64,000 nt of DNA from contig JAILNX010000038.1 in NCBI GenBank assembly GCA_024691085.1, positions 1-64,000 on the forward strand, in the 5' to 3' direction. The translations under genes were made by a program, and so were the position numbers. The notes under the pieces were generated by a model. The model saw nothing but the letters and a program-made list of their open reading frames with translations, was not told where the DNA came from and searched no databases. Shown here one piece after another: positions 35,800 to 44,853 of this stretch (position 1 is its first letter; each line of letters starts with the position of its first letter). Source of the DNA: Clostridiales bacterium (lineage in GTDB: Bacteria; Bacillota; Clostridia; Christensenellales; CAG-138).

Positions 35800-36234
35800 C
35801 TATTTAACGTCCTTAACGTCGCCGTCGATGGTCGCCTCAACGGGAGCGTCCTCGATCGTGGCGATAGCGCCCCTTGCCATGACAAGACGGATCTTGTCGG
35901 GACCGGTGCTTAAGGTGACGACGTCGTCCTTAACGCTGGTGACCGTGCCGTAGATGCCGCCGATGGTGCGTACCCTGTCACCGGGCTTAAGCGCGGCAAG
36001 CATATCCTTGACCTTCTTCTCACGCTTACGCTGAGGAATGCTCATAACGAGGAAGAGTCCGACCATCACGACGAGCATGACGATCATCATGATGCCGGTG
36101 CTGCCGCCGCTGCCGAGGCAACCGGCGAGTCCTTCCTGAGAAGCGGACGCGGAGGACGACGACGTGCCTGCGTCAGCTCCGCCGCAGGAGATGAGGCTCG
36201 CGAGAACTGTCAAACGACTTAAAAACGAGAACAT
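35800..36234 (-). CDS. yajC: Preprotein translocase subunit YajC
   Basis: 144 residues. One membrane helix (MMIVMLVVMVGLFLVMSI) followed by the YajC signature PQRKREKKVKDMLAALKPGDRV and the beta domain ending GPDKIRLVMARGAIATI. The N-terminal 45 residues are a Ser/Ala/Gly-rich segment, longer than usual. Accessory component of the SecDF-YajC complex; secD and secF are not adjacent here. Confidence 0.92.
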   Translation of the reverse strand: MFSFLSRLTVLASLISCGGADAGTSSSSASASQEGLAGCLGSGGSTGIMMIVMLVVMVGLFLVMSIPQRKREKKVKDMLAALKPGDRVRTIGGIYGTVTSVKDDVVTLSTGPDKIRLVMARGAIATIEDAPVEATIDGDVKDVK

Positions 36235-36347
36235 TATTGTTTTACCTTTCGTATATCGGCTCTGCCGTATTTCAACAGGATAATATTATACTACAAACGC
36301 AAAAAAGTCAAGCGGCGAAGGATATGTGAATAAAAGATTTTTCCCGT

Positions 36348-37187
36348 TCAGTACCGGTCAAAGCCGTACGTATCATTACGTTTTTCCGGAAAACCCGCTT
36401 TTATCGGCCTTATCATACTGAACTTTACAAGGCTTGACGAGCATCCGGCCGGCGCTTCCAAAGAAACGGGAAGCGGAAATACGTATTTCGAAAAACCGGG
36501 CGGCAGAAGGGTCAGAACGTCCGTCCCGTCTTTAAAGAACAGCTCGTCGACAAAGAACGTGCCGTCCTCGGTGTACCCCGCCGAACAGCCGTTTTCGTTG
36601 ACGGTGAGCCGTGCGTCGGTCGCCGAATACTCCTCTATAAAGCCCTCGAAGTACTTTTCGTCACGGAGCGAGGCGCCTTCGAACTTTTTGATGAAACCGT
36701 CGTACAATTCCTTAATTTGTTGAGCGTTATACGGTCGTATAGCATTGTCAATACGGTCGTATAATGTATTCCCTGCCCCGTTGATCAGGGTAAGCTCCTG
36801 CCTTTCGATATATGTCCTGTATCCGAGTCTTTCGTAAAACGCCGGATCGAAGGGCTGAAGCACGCTTGCGTCGAAGCCTCTCTCCTCCATTATCGGATAC
36901 GCGCTCTTGAAAAGCTTTGTGCATACGCCGCGATTCCTGTATTCGGGATCCGTGCATACTCCCGCAACGAAGCAGATATTCCTGACGCTTCCGTCGAATA
37001 CCATTTTCATCGGACGCATGTGTATCATGCCGATGAGCGACGCGCCGTCGAACGCGCCGAGCACGTATTCCGGTCTCGTTCTCGATCTGTAGTAGAACTC
37101 GATAAACCCCTCGCCGTCTCCGAAGCATTTCGCCCAGAGCGCCTTGGAGTTTTCGAATTCTAATCTGTTCAGCAGACGGACGTCCAT
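36348..37187 (-). CDS. GNAT acetyltransferase (Eis-like N-terminal domain)
   Basis: 279 residues from ATG 37187; an upstream TTG at 37202 is less likely, as GGAGA lies between. The acetyl-CoA-binding motif is VCTDPEYRNRGVCTKLFKSA and FDPAFYERLGYRTY follows, which is typical of the Eis/GNAT group with a C-terminal SCP2-like domain. Substrate unknown. It follows the fbp terminator, with about 110 gene-free bases to yajC. Confidence 0.85.
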   Translation of the reverse strand: MDVRLLNRLEFENSKALWAKCFGDGEGFIEFYYRSRTRPEYVLGAFDGASLIGMIHMRPMKMVFDGSVRNICFVAGVCTDPEYRNRGVCTKLFKSAYPIMEERGFDASVLQPFDPAFYERLGYRTYIERQELTLINGAGNTLYDRIDNAIRPYNAQQIKELYDGFIKKFEGASLRDEKYFEGFIEEYSATDARLTVNENGCSAGYTEDGTFFVDELFFKDGTDVLTLLPPGFSKYVFPLPVSLEAPAGCSSSLVKFSMIRPIKAGFPEKRNDTYGFDRY

Positions 37188-37200
37188 CTCTTCTCCAATC

Positions 37201-37225
37201 AAAAAAGCGGCAAACGCCGCTTTTT
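37201..37225 (-). terminator. Terminator of fbp
   Basis: GCGGC/GCCGC (37207-37211 and 37216-37220) with a T run on the minus strand; nearly symmetric, so it could work both ways. Confidence 0.85.
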
Positions 37226-37236
37226 ATTAGTTATTC

Positions 37237-39258
37237 TCAGTAAACCGTGGAGACCTTTACAAGCCTCTGGTTCGGGTTTTCCTTGATGAAGCCGTATTCG
37301 TATGCCTGTACGAGCATCTCAAGGCTGTGTATCTCGTCCTCGAGCAGGGCGCCCTTATCCGTATCGCGAATGGTCATCTGGCCCTTTGTGGCGAGGATAT
37401 CCTGGACCTCGATGGTTGCGTGGATATCGGCGTTCTCCGCGATCGCTTTTTCGAGGCTTACGAACGGCTCGTGCGCGACGATGTAAAGTCCGCGGGAGTC
37501 ATAGGTCAGCGTATAGCCTGCGATGCCCGTGGTCTTCTGGTAGTATCTGGAGAAGCCGCCGTCGATGACGATGAGCTTGCCGTTCGCCTTGATGGGATTC
37601 TCGCCGTTGATCTTCTCTACGGGAATATGGCCGTTTACTATCACGGAGTTTTCGGTGTTCTCGATGCCGAACTCGTGCATGATCCTTATCGCCATATCCT
37701 CGGTATCCTGATAGGAATAATAGGCGTTCCTCTTCTCCTTATGCGTCTTGGAATCGTCGATCTCGACGCGCTCGAAGGTGGTCATCTTGTTCTTGCCGAA
37801 GAACGGAGAATCGGGACCGCACCACAGATACCACATAAGGTCGAGCTCGGACTCGGTCCTCTCGGAAGGATCGAGATGATAGATCCTCTTGACCTCGGAA
37901 TCGAGGTAGTCGAACAGCTCCTTGCCGTGGCGGGCGACTCCGCCGAGTTCGACGTCCTTGAACGAGCCGTCCTCATTCATCGGAACGAGCGCGTGGTACA
38001 GGAGGTTGTTGTTCACTACGAGGTACATGGAGCCGCGCTCGATAAAGAAGCGCATGTGGCGCTGGAGCCTCGGGCTCTTGATGAACGACTGCTGGAGCTC
38101 GTCGATGATCGTCTGCTCCTCGTCGGTGAGTTTATAGGGATCCTTCGGGTCGATCGTCGGAAAATCGGCGTCCTTGATGGGATGCGCGACGCCCTCTATC
38201 GTGATGGTCGAATGCTCCTTGTTGATGCCTTCGAGGAGGAGCCTGTGATCCAGCTTGAAGTTGGGGTTCCTCTTTATCATCTGGCCTTCGAGCTTATGCA
38301 TGATAACGAAGATCGCCTTGTGCAGCTTCGCCCTGATGTTGACCTCGGGATTGTCGTAATAAGCGTCGACGCTGGTCTTTCTCGGTCTGAACACGAGCGC
38401 GGATTTGTAGGTATCCTGCGCGAACATCAGAAGATGCCTTAGGTTTATGCCGTAGACGTCCTCGATGAGTTCAAGGTTGCCGTGACGGAAGCTGTTGGTG
38501 AGCACGCCGGATATGCAGGTCTTGTCGCCCATCGCGGCGCCCATCCAGAGGATGTCGTGGTTGCCCCACTGGATGTCGACGGAGGGATGATCGAGAAGCA
38601 GATCGAGTATGCGGTGAGGTTCGGGTCCCCTGTCGTAGATGTCGCCGACGATGTGCATGCGCTCAACGGCGAGGCGCTTGATCGTCTCTGTCAGCGCGAC
38701 TATCACGTTTTCGGCGTAGTCGTAACGGATTATGGAATCGAAGATCTCGTCGTAATAGGCGTCAAGGTCGTGGAAATTGATCCTTGCGGTGAGGAGTTCC
38801 TCGATGATATAGGCATAGCGGGGATTGATGTTCTTTCTGACGCGCGACCTGGTGTATTTGCTCGAGACCTTGCGTCCGAGCTGGATCAGGAGCCTGAGGG
38901 TGCGTTTGAACCACCCGTCCTTATCCTCTACGTGCTGAAGCTCGAGCGCGATCTTCTGCCTGGGGTAATAGACGATCGTCGCGAGCGTCTCCATCTCCTC
39001 AAATGAGAGCTCATCCTTGAACAGCCTCGAGATCTCGTTTCTTATAACGCCGGAACAGTTGTTGAGGATATGTTCGAAGGCGTCGCCCTGGCCGTGAAGG
39101 TCGCTCATAAAATGCTCGGTCGATTTCGGAAGAGCAAGTATGGAGCTCAAGTTTACGATCTCGGTCATCGCGTCTTCCTGCGTTGGAAAGGATTTCGCGA
39201 GCTGTTTGAGAAAGCGGATGTTTTCCATGATCTCTTCTTCGTTGACGAGTTTCTTCAT
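37237..39258 (-). CDS. fbp: Class III fructose-1,6-bisphosphatase
   Basis: 673 residues, full length. Metallophosphatase motifs MSDLHGQGD, VGDIYDRGPEPH and WGNHDILWMG, then GHIPVEK. This is the Firmicutes-type (YydE) enzyme that hydrolyses fructose-1,6-bisphosphate in gluconeogenesis. GGGAGGAAA precedes the start. It has its own promoter and terminator. Confidence 0.96.
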   Translation of the reverse strand: MKKLVNEEEIMENIRFLKQLAKSFPTQEDAMTEIVNLSSILALPKSTEHFMSDLHGQGDAFEHILNNCSGVIRNEISRLFKDELSFEEMETLATIVYYPRQKIALELQHVEDKDGWFKRTLRLLIQLGRKVSSKYTRSRVRKNINPRYAYIIEELLTARINFHDLDAYYDEIFDSIIRYDYAENVIVALTETIKRLAVERMHIVGDIYDRGPEPHRILDLLLDHPSVDIQWGNHDILWMGAAMGDKTCISGVLTNSFRHGNLELIEDVYGINLRHLLMFAQDTYKSALVFRPRKTSVDAYYDNPEVNIRAKLHKAIFVIMHKLEGQMIKRNPNFKLDHRLLLEGINKEHSTITIEGVAHPIKDADFPTIDPKDPYKLTDEEQTIIDELQQSFIKSPRLQRHMRFFIERGSMYLVVNNNLLYHALVPMNEDGSFKDVELGGVARHGKELFDYLDSEVKRIYHLDPSERTESELDLMWYLWCGPDSPFFGKNKMTTFERVEIDDSKTHKEKRNAYYSYQDTEDMAIRIMHEFGIENTENSVIVNGHIPVEKINGENPIKANGKLIVIDGGFSRYYQKTTGIAGYTLTYDSRGLYIVAHEPFVSLEKAIAENADIHATIEVQDILATKGQMTIRDTDKGALLEDEIHSLEMLVQAYEYGFIKENPNQRLVKVSTVY

Positions 39259-39293
39259 TACCGTTTTTCCTCCCTGATGCCGTTATTATTATA

Positions 39294-39322
39294 ATTATAT
39301 CATATGATATGCTTATCTTAAA
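39294..39322 (-). promoter_or_regulatory. Candidate promoter of fbp
   Basis: Minus strand TTTAAG (39317-39322), 17-bp spacer, TATAAT (39294-39299). The surrounding AT-rich palindromes make the exact -10 uncertain. Confidence 0.5.
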
Positions 39323-39339
39323 CAAACAAAAGATTATAT

Positions 39340-40314
39340 TTATTCTGCGTAAAGGTCGGCGGCGGCCTTAAGGTAGGCGCCGACGCGGGCGCGAAGATCG
39401 ATCGGTTCAAGCACCTCGACCATATCGCCGAACTGGGATACCCAGTTCAAAAAGCCCTTTGAGGCCGCGACCTCGATCCTTGCGATAAAGTGGTCCTCCC
39501 CGTCCTTCTTTACGGGGATATCCTCGCCGAAGCGGTCGAAAAACTCGTTAAGAAGCTCCATATGACATCTTAACGTTATCTTCGTGATCTCGCCGCCGAA
39601 CATATTAAGGCATTTGGACGCGTAATCGACGGCGTCGAACCGATCCTTGTACTCGCTGACCTCGCATACGGGGCGCACGGGCGCTTCCTCTATCCTTACG
39701 TCGCGTATGCGGTCGAGGCGGAAGTGAGTAAGGCCTTCCTTGCCCTTCATATTCGAAATGAGATAATACCTGTCCTGTACCCATACCATCGCGTATGGGC
39801 TGACGACGTAGCGTCTGCCGCGCCTCTGTACGATATCGCGCCGCATTATGGAGCGCTTGTAGTAGAGAAACGATATGCATCTGCCCGAGGCGATGCAGTA
39901 ATTGATCATCTCGATGGTACGGTATACCTCTTCATTCAGGAACTTAACGCCGCTGATATTGGCGGCGTTCTTTAAGCCTTCCTGCTGATACTCGCTCAAA
40001 AAGCCGAGGAGCTTGTTCATCAGCGCTTTGGTCTTAAGCTCCGTCACGAACGGAGCCGCCTGCACCGCGGATATGAGAAGCATTATCTCGGCAATGGTGA
40101 ATCTTCGGTTCCTCAGATAAAACCCCTTGGACGTGGTCACGATATCGAAGCCGTAGTCGGTCAGAGCCTCGATATCGCGGTAGACCGAGCGCCTGTCCGA
40201 AACTACGCCGCGGTCGTTCAGTTCGGCAAGGAGCGATTTGCTGTTGAGTATGTGCTCGTCATCCGAAAGCTCTGTAAGGATGTCGAGCAGAAGGAGCATC
40301 CTGACTTTCATCAT
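39340..40314 (-). CDS. WYL-domain transcriptional regulator (DeoR-like HTH)
   Basis: 324 residues from ATG 40314; the frame is open further upstream, but AAGGAGGG sits 10 bases before this ATG. N-terminal winged HTH (VVSDRRSVYRDIEALTDYGF) and a central WYL domain (PYAMVWVQDRYYLISNMKGKE, LTHFRLDRIRDV), then a WCX-like C-terminus. Such proteins sense small ligands or nucleic acids. The start overlaps the stop of the NlpC/P60 gene by one base (TGATG), so the two are coupled. Target genes unknown. Confidence 0.88.
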   Translation of the reverse strand: MMKVRMLLLLDILTELSDDEHILNSKSLLAELNDRGVVSDRRSVYRDIEALTDYGFDIVTTSKGFYLRNRRFTIAEIMLLISAVQAAPFVTELKTKALMNKLLGFLSEYQQEGLKNAANISGVKFLNEEVYRTIEMINYCIASGRCISFLYYKRSIMRRDIVQRRGRRYVVSPYAMVWVQDRYYLISNMKGKEGLTHFRLDRIRDVRIEEAPVRPVCEVSEYKDRFDAVDYASKCLNMFGGEITKITLRCHMELLNEFFDRFGEDIPVKKDGEDHFIARIEVAASKGFLNWVSQFGDMVEVLEPIDLRARVGAYLKAAADLYAE

Positions 40315-41774
40315 CAGTCGAATACCCTCCTTGCCCAGGCGAAGTGCGTTTGAGACCACGAACCGATATCTGTTATCTCGACCTGCCCGTGTGAGCTTGA
40401 GGCATGGATATAATAGCCGTTTCCGAGGCATACGGCGACGTGGCTGATGTACGTGTGAGCGTCGTTATAGAAGAACATAAGATCGCCGCGTTTCAGGTTC
40501 GAGAGGCTCGATACCTTCGTCCAGCCGTTGTAGCTTGCGTATCCGGCGGCGGTGAGCCTGCCGATGTTGATACCGACCTGCTTAAGGCTGTAATAGACGA
40601 GGCCGGAGCAGTCGAAATTGTTCGGGCCGTTGCCGCCGAGGACGTAGGGCTTGCCTATCTGCGCCATCAGAACGGCAATGAAATCCTCTACTCCGCCGGT
40701 CTGCGGGGGAGCGTCCGTGGGTTTCGGGGTGTTCGTCGGAACGGGGGTGTCGGTCGGCGCGGGAGTGGGCACCGGAGTGGGTTCGGGAGTTGGAACCGGT
40801 GTGGGCGCCGGAGTGGGTTCGGGAGTAGGCTCGGGAGTGGGCTCCGGTGTGTCCGTGGGTACCGGAGTCGGCGCGGGAGTCGTACCGGGCTCGGGAGTAT
40901 CGGTCGGAGCCGGCGTATTCGTGGGCTTCGGAGTGTTAGTGGGTTTCGGCGTATTCGCGGGCTTCGGAGTCGGCGTGTTGGTCGGTTTCGGAGTGTTTGT
41001 AGGCTTGGGCGTGTTCGTCGGAGTCGGCGTGGGCGCCTCCGTCGGTTCCTCGGTCGGCTCCTCGGTGCTCAGCTTCTCGATAGCGGATACGCCGTGAGCG
41101 TCGATCGCGTCAAGCGAAAAGATCAGTTCGCGCGTCGTGATATCGGCCTTGCCGTTAACGGGGAGCCGGTTCATCTGCTGGAACCTCAAAAGCGCCTCCT
41201 CGGTGGCGACTCCGAAATAGCCGTTCTGTTTATCTGTATAGTATTCAAGGTCGGTAAGGCGCTGCTGAAGCGTAGCAACGTCCTCGCCCGTATTGCCGAA
41301 CTCGAGCACGTACGCCTTTGCGTTCGGCGAGAAAAGAAGCTCGAGAAGCGTCTCGTCCGCTATGCCCGTCTGAGTCATGTAATGGGTGCGCTGGAAGAGC
41401 TTAATGGCGTTCGCCACTGAGAGATTGTATTCATTGCAGGGCTCGTCCGACGCCATATAGAACAGCGCCATGAGCCTCGTCTGAATGCTGATGACGGCGT
41501 CGTCAACGTCGCCTATCGAGAATGTCCTGCCGGGAAGGGCGGGCGTTTCGGTCGGCGGCACTTCCGTAACGACGGGCGTTTCGGTCGGGCGCTCCGTTAT
41601 TCTGGGAGGAGCCGTCGGAGTCGGCGCGATAAACTTCGAGCTTGCGTCAATAAGCCTCAGCTTCTGCACCGCGGGCAGCACTATAAGTACCGCCGCCGCT
41701 ACCGCCAATAAGAAAATAAACGGTACGCGCAGCCAGCGCAATACAGCTTTGAATGCTCCGCTTCTCCTTGCCAT
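40314..41774 (-). CDS. NlpC/P60 cell-wall endopeptidase with peptidoglycan-binding domains
   Basis: 486 residues from ATG 41774 (an upstream GTG at 41810 is also open). Order: signal anchor ([17 protein letters not shown]), a short T/P stretch, two peptidoglycan-binding-1 domains (about 85-235), a 100-residue [12 protein letters not shown] linker, and a C-terminal NlpC/P60 domain with catalytic Cys in [13 protein letters not shown] and His in [10 protein letters not shown]. It should cleave D-Glu-diaminopimelate bonds in peptidoglycan. The linker DNA (40714-41060) is highly repetitive and prone to length change. Confidence 0.93.
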   Translation of the reverse strand: MARRSGAFKAVLRWLRVPFIFLLAVAAAVLIVLPAVQKLRLIDASSKFIAPTPTAPPRITERPTETPVVTEVPPTETPALPGRTFSIGDVDDAVISIQTRLMALFYMASDEPCNEYNLSVANAIKLFQRTHYMTQTGIADETLLELLFSPNAKAYVLEFGNTGEDVATLQQRLTDLEYYTDKQNGYFGVATEEALLRFQQMNRLPVNGKADITTRELIFSLDAIDAHGVSAIEKLSTEEPTEEPTEAPTPTPTNTPKPTNTPKPTNTPTPKPANTPKPTNTPKPTNTPAPTDTPEPGTTPAPTPVPTDTPEPTPEPTPEPTPAPTPVPTPEPTPVPTPAPTDTPVPTNTPKPTDAPPQTGGVEDFIAVLMAQIGKPYVLGGNGPNNFDCSGLVYYSLKQVGINIGRLTAAGYASYNGWTKVSSLSNLKRGDLMFFYNDAHTYISHVAVCLGNGYYIHASSSHGQVEITDIGSWSQTHFAWARRVFD

Positions 41775-41878
41775 CGGCCGATGATCCTTTCCTTTTACGG
41801 ATGTCCGCACTTATACTTATATCATTATAACACATCGGAAGCGGTATTTCGACACCTATTTTGTTTTTTTAAGAAAAA

Positions 41879-42583
41879 TCAGTCCCTTTTCACGAAAAAG
41901 CAAGCTCTCTCACCGAAAAGCATTCTTATTCCGGTAAGGAGCTTCCCGGACTTTCCTCCCGAAAGATCGTAAACGAATATGCTTTTAGGATCGAGCGCCG
42001 AGAGCAGGCTCAGTATCCCGTTTTCCTCCTCGCCCGTCGACTCGATTCGGCTGCCGTTATCGAGGCTCAGAACTATCTTGCCGTCTCCGTAAAGCACCAT
42101 ATTCGCCTCGCCGTCGCTTTCCTCGGGACTTAAGTAATCGATAAGCGCGCTGTATTCCTCGGAAAGGATATGCTCCTCCCCCGCTCTGTCGACAGCTATC
42201 GCCCATTCGTCAAGTAAAAGAGGCAGGCGGAACCTTAAGAAGCCCTCCGCGATAAGAACGTTTTCATTCGACATATACTCCTTTACGGCGTTAAGAACGT
42301 AGTCCGCGTGTTTTTCGTCGGGCACGAGCTTAACGGCTCTCGGAAGGATCTCCTTCTTATCCCTGAGAGATACGGGAAGAAAATTGAGGATCCTTGCCAT
42401 CTCCAAAGGCTTAAGATCGTAAAGCAGCGTTTCGGAGATCGCCTTCGCCGCGCGGTCGGATTTCTTTATTATGCACCTGTCTCCCGCCGGCAGCGATCCT
42501 TCGCCGCCTGCTCCGAGTCTTTTTAAAAGAAGCTTCGGAAAGATATCTCCGTATTCCATGCTCGAAACGATCAGATATGGCAT
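41879..42583 (-). CDS. YtxC-like sporulation protein
   Basis: 234 residues from ATG 42583 (MPYLIVSSMEY), with GGGGGT upstream. The frame is open 89 codons further, but those would be antisense to the T-box leader. The middle segment (AEGFLRFRLPLLLDEWAIAVDRAGEEHILSEEYSALIDYL) matches the YtxC pattern, and ytxC lies beside thrS in Bacillus. Here it is divergent from thrS. The N-terminal part is short compared with YtxC of Bacillus. Moderately sure; role in sporulation is by family only. Confidence 0.65.
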   Translation of the reverse strand: MPYLIVSSMEYGDIFPKLLLKRLGAGGEGSLPAGDRCIIKKSDRAAKAISETLLYDLKPLEMARILNFLPVSLRDKKEILPRAVKLVPDEKHADYVLNAVKEYMSNENVLIAEGFLRFRLPLLLDEWAIAVDRAGEEHILSEEYSALIDYLSPEESDGEANMVLYGDGKIVLSLDNGSRIESTGEEENGILSLLSALDPKSIFVYDLSGGKSGKLLTGIRMLFGERACFFVKRD

Positions 42584-42641
42584 TCTTACCCCCAATTTTG
42601 ACGCTACACTACTAATATGTTCAGATTGCGAAAAATTGTGA

Positions 42642-42670
42642 TTGACATTATTTGCTCTTTGAGGTATAAT
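42642..42670 (+). promoter_or_regulatory. Perfect-consensus promoter of the thrS T-box leader
   Basis: TTGACA (42642-42647), 17-bp spacer, TATAAT (42665-42670). Transcription should start near 42677. Confidence 0.9.
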
Positions 42671-42676
42671 AGTTTT

Positions 42677-42905
42677 TAAGCGTAATAATCGGGTTTGAAG
42701 CAGGAACACGATCGCGTCAAACGACCCCCGTTCAAAGAGAGCGCGGCCTTGGCTGGAAGCCGTGCAGCGGGTTTGAGCGACCACCACCCTGTTACCGATA
42801 CGGAATGCGGCGCTCCGGAAGCTGCCGCGCCGAGAGGGGTTTATTCCCAATCGAGGTGGAACCGCGGTAAACTGCCGTCCTCGTTTTTGAGGACGGTTTT
42901 TATTT
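42677..42905 (+). promoter_or_regulatory. T-box riboswitch upstream of thrS
   Basis: Leader of about 230 bases that senses uncharged tRNA-Thr. The stem I distal part (AAAGAGAGC, GGCTGGAAGCC, about 42735-42765), the conserved T-box GAGGTGGAACCGCGG (42853-42867) and a terminator stem CCGTCCTC/GAGGACGG (42875-42896) followed by TTTTTATTTT are visible. Several ACC triplets at 42778-42796 are candidate specifier codons; I could not decide which. Uncharged tRNA should favour the antiterminator and thrS transcription. It fills the 349-base gap between ytxC and thrS. Confidence 0.95.
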
Positions 42906-42932
42906 TAAATAATTGTTTAAGGAGATACTGCT

Positions 42933-44843
42933 ATGATCAACATTACATTGCCCGACGGCTCTGTAAAACAGTACGAAAACGGCGTCACTGCCTTTGACGT
43001 GGCTGAGTCCATCAGCCCGCGCTTAAGGAAGGCCGTCCTTGCCGCCGAGATCGACGGCGAACGCCGCGACGGCTTTATGCCCATCGACCACGACTGCTCG
43101 TTAAGGCTTCTCACCTTTGACGATCCCGACGGAAAATGGACTCTCCGCCATACCGGCTCGCATATCCTTGCGCAGGCTGTGAAGAAGGTCCGTCCCGAGG
43201 CGAAGCTCGCTATCGGTCCCGCCATCGACAACGGCTTCTATTACGACTTCGACGTCGACGAGCCATTCACTCCCGACGAGCTTGCCGTTATTGAGAAAGA
43301 GATGGCGAAGATCGTCGAGGCCAAGCTCCCGCTCGAGCGTTTCGAGCTCCCGCGCGAGGAGGCAATCAAGTTCATGGCTGACAGGAACGAACCCTACAAA
43401 GTCGAGCTCATCGAGGACCTCCCCGAGGATTCGATCATCAGCTTCTACAAGCAGGGCGATTTCGTCGACCTCTGCGCCGGCCCTCACGTTGAGAACACGG
43501 GCAAGGTCAAGAACTTCAAGCTGATGAGCATCGCCGGCGCATACTGGCGCGGAAGCGAAAAGAACAAGATGCTCCAGCGCATCTACGGCACGGCTTTCGA
43601 GAAGCGGGCCGATCTTGACGAGTACATCACAAGGATCGAAGAGGCCAAAAAGCGCGACCACCGCAAGATCGGCCGCGAACTCGGTCTGTTCACGATCATG
43701 GACGAAGGCCCCGGTTTCCCGTTCTTCCTTCCGAAGGGCATGGTATTAAGGAATACCCTTATCGATTACTGGCGCGAGGTGCATAAGCGCTACGGCTACG
43801 TCGAGATCTCCACGCCGATCATCCTCAACCGCACACTTTGGGAGCGTTCCGGTCACTGGGGACACTACAAGAACAATATGTACACCACCGTCATCGACGA
43901 CGAGGACTACGCGATCAAGCCCATGAACTGCCCCGGCGGCATGCTCGTTTACAAGCTCGAGCCGCATTCCTACCGTGAGCTGCCCCTGCGCTGCGGCGAG
44001 CTCGGTCTCGTTCACAGGCATGAGCTTTCCGGCGCTCTGCACGGCCTGTTCCGTGTACGCTGCTTCACACAGGACGACGCGCATATCTTCATGACGCGCG
44101 AGCAGATGAAGGACGAGATCAAGGGCGTAGCGAGGCTCTTTGACGAGGTCTACTCCCTCTTCGGACTCAAGTACACGATCGAGCTCTCCACGATGCCCGA
44201 AGATCACATCGGCACGGAAGAGGAATGGATCGAGAACCAGGAGATACTGAAGGCCGCCATAACGGAGATGGGCAAGGATTTCATCATCAACGAGGGCGAC
44301 GGCGCGTTCTACGGCCCGAAGCTCGACTTCCATCTTGAGGATTGTCTGGGACGCACATGGCAGTGCGGCACGATCCAGCTTGACAGCCAGCTTCCCGAGA
44401 GGTTCGAGCTCGAATATATGGGCGCTGACGGCTTAAAGCACAGGCCCGTTATGATCCACCGCGTCGTGTTCGGTTCCATCGAGCGCTTCATCGGCGTCAT
44501 TACGGAGCACTTCGCCGGCGCGTTCCCGACGTGGCTCTCCCCCGTCCAGGTCAAGGTCATGGCCATGACGGACCGCACGGCGGACAAGGCGCAGGAGATC
44601 GCCGACACGCTCGACAAGGCGGGTCTCCGCGTCGAAACGGACCTCAGGAACGAGAAAATCGGTTTCAAGATCCGCGAGGCGCAGATGCAGAAGATCCCCT
44701 ATATGCTCATAATCGGCGACAAAGAGGTCGAAAACGGCGTAGTCGCCGTGCGTTCCCGTAAGGGCGGCGACCTCGGCACGATGAAGCTCGACGACTTCAT
44801 GTCGAAGGTCGTTGAGGAAGTCAAGTCCCGCGCAAGGGAGTAA
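42933..44843 (+). CDS. thrS: Threonyl-tRNA synthetase
   Basis: 636 residues, full length. N-terminal TGS domain (1-62), editing/SAD domain (with HILAQAVKKVRPEAKL and DLCAGPHVENTGK), class II core (motif 2 RCGELGLVHRHELSGAL; NEGDGAFYGPKLDFH; motif 3 RHPVMIHRVVFGSIER-like) and a C-terminal anticodon-binding domain. RBS AAGGAG. Expression is controlled by the T-box leader immediately upstream. Confidence 0.98.
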   Translation: MINITLPDGSVKQYENGVTAFDVAESISPRLRKAVLAAEIDGERRDGFMPIDHDCSLRLLTFDDPDGKWTLRHTGSHILAQAVKKVRPEAKLAIGPAIDNGFYYDFDVDEPFTPDELAVIEKEMAKIVEAKLPLERFELPREEAIKFMADRNEPYKVELIEDLPEDSIISFYKQGDFVDLCAGPHVENTGKVKNFKLMSIAGAYWRGSEKNKMLQRIYGTAFEKRADLDEYITRIEEAKKRDHRKIGRELGLFTIMDEGPGFPFFLPKGMVLRNTLIDYWREVHKRYGYVEISTPIILNRTLWERSGHWGHYKNNMYTTVIDDEDYAIKPMNCPGGMLVYKLEPHSYRELPLRCGELGLVHRHELSGALHGLFRVRCFTQDDAHIFMTREQMKDEIKGVARLFDEVYSLFGLKYTIELSTMPEDHIGTEEEWIENQEILKAAITEMGKDFIINEGDGAFYGPKLDFHLEDCLGRTWQCGTIQLDSQLPERFELEYMGADGLKHRPVMIHRVVFGSIERFIGVITEHFAGAFPTWLSPVQVKVMAMTDRTADKAQEIADTLDKAGLRVETDLRNEKIGFKIREAQMQKIPYMLIIGDKEVENGVVAVRSRKGGDLGTMKLDDFMSKVVEEVKSRARE

Positions 44844-44853
44844 GGAGTTAAGA

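Noticed and set aside
37327..38442. 371-residue plus-strand frame within fbp
   Set aside because: Shadow frame; the minus-strand fbp has all metal-site motifs.
40317..40431. 39-residue extension of the WYL regulator
   Set aside because: It lies within the NlpC/P60 coding sequence, and AAGGAGGG marks the start at 40314.
42584..42850. Longer N-terminus for the YtxC-like protein
   Set aside because: The extension would be antisense to the T-box leader and promoter; a good ribosome binding site sits before ATG 42583.
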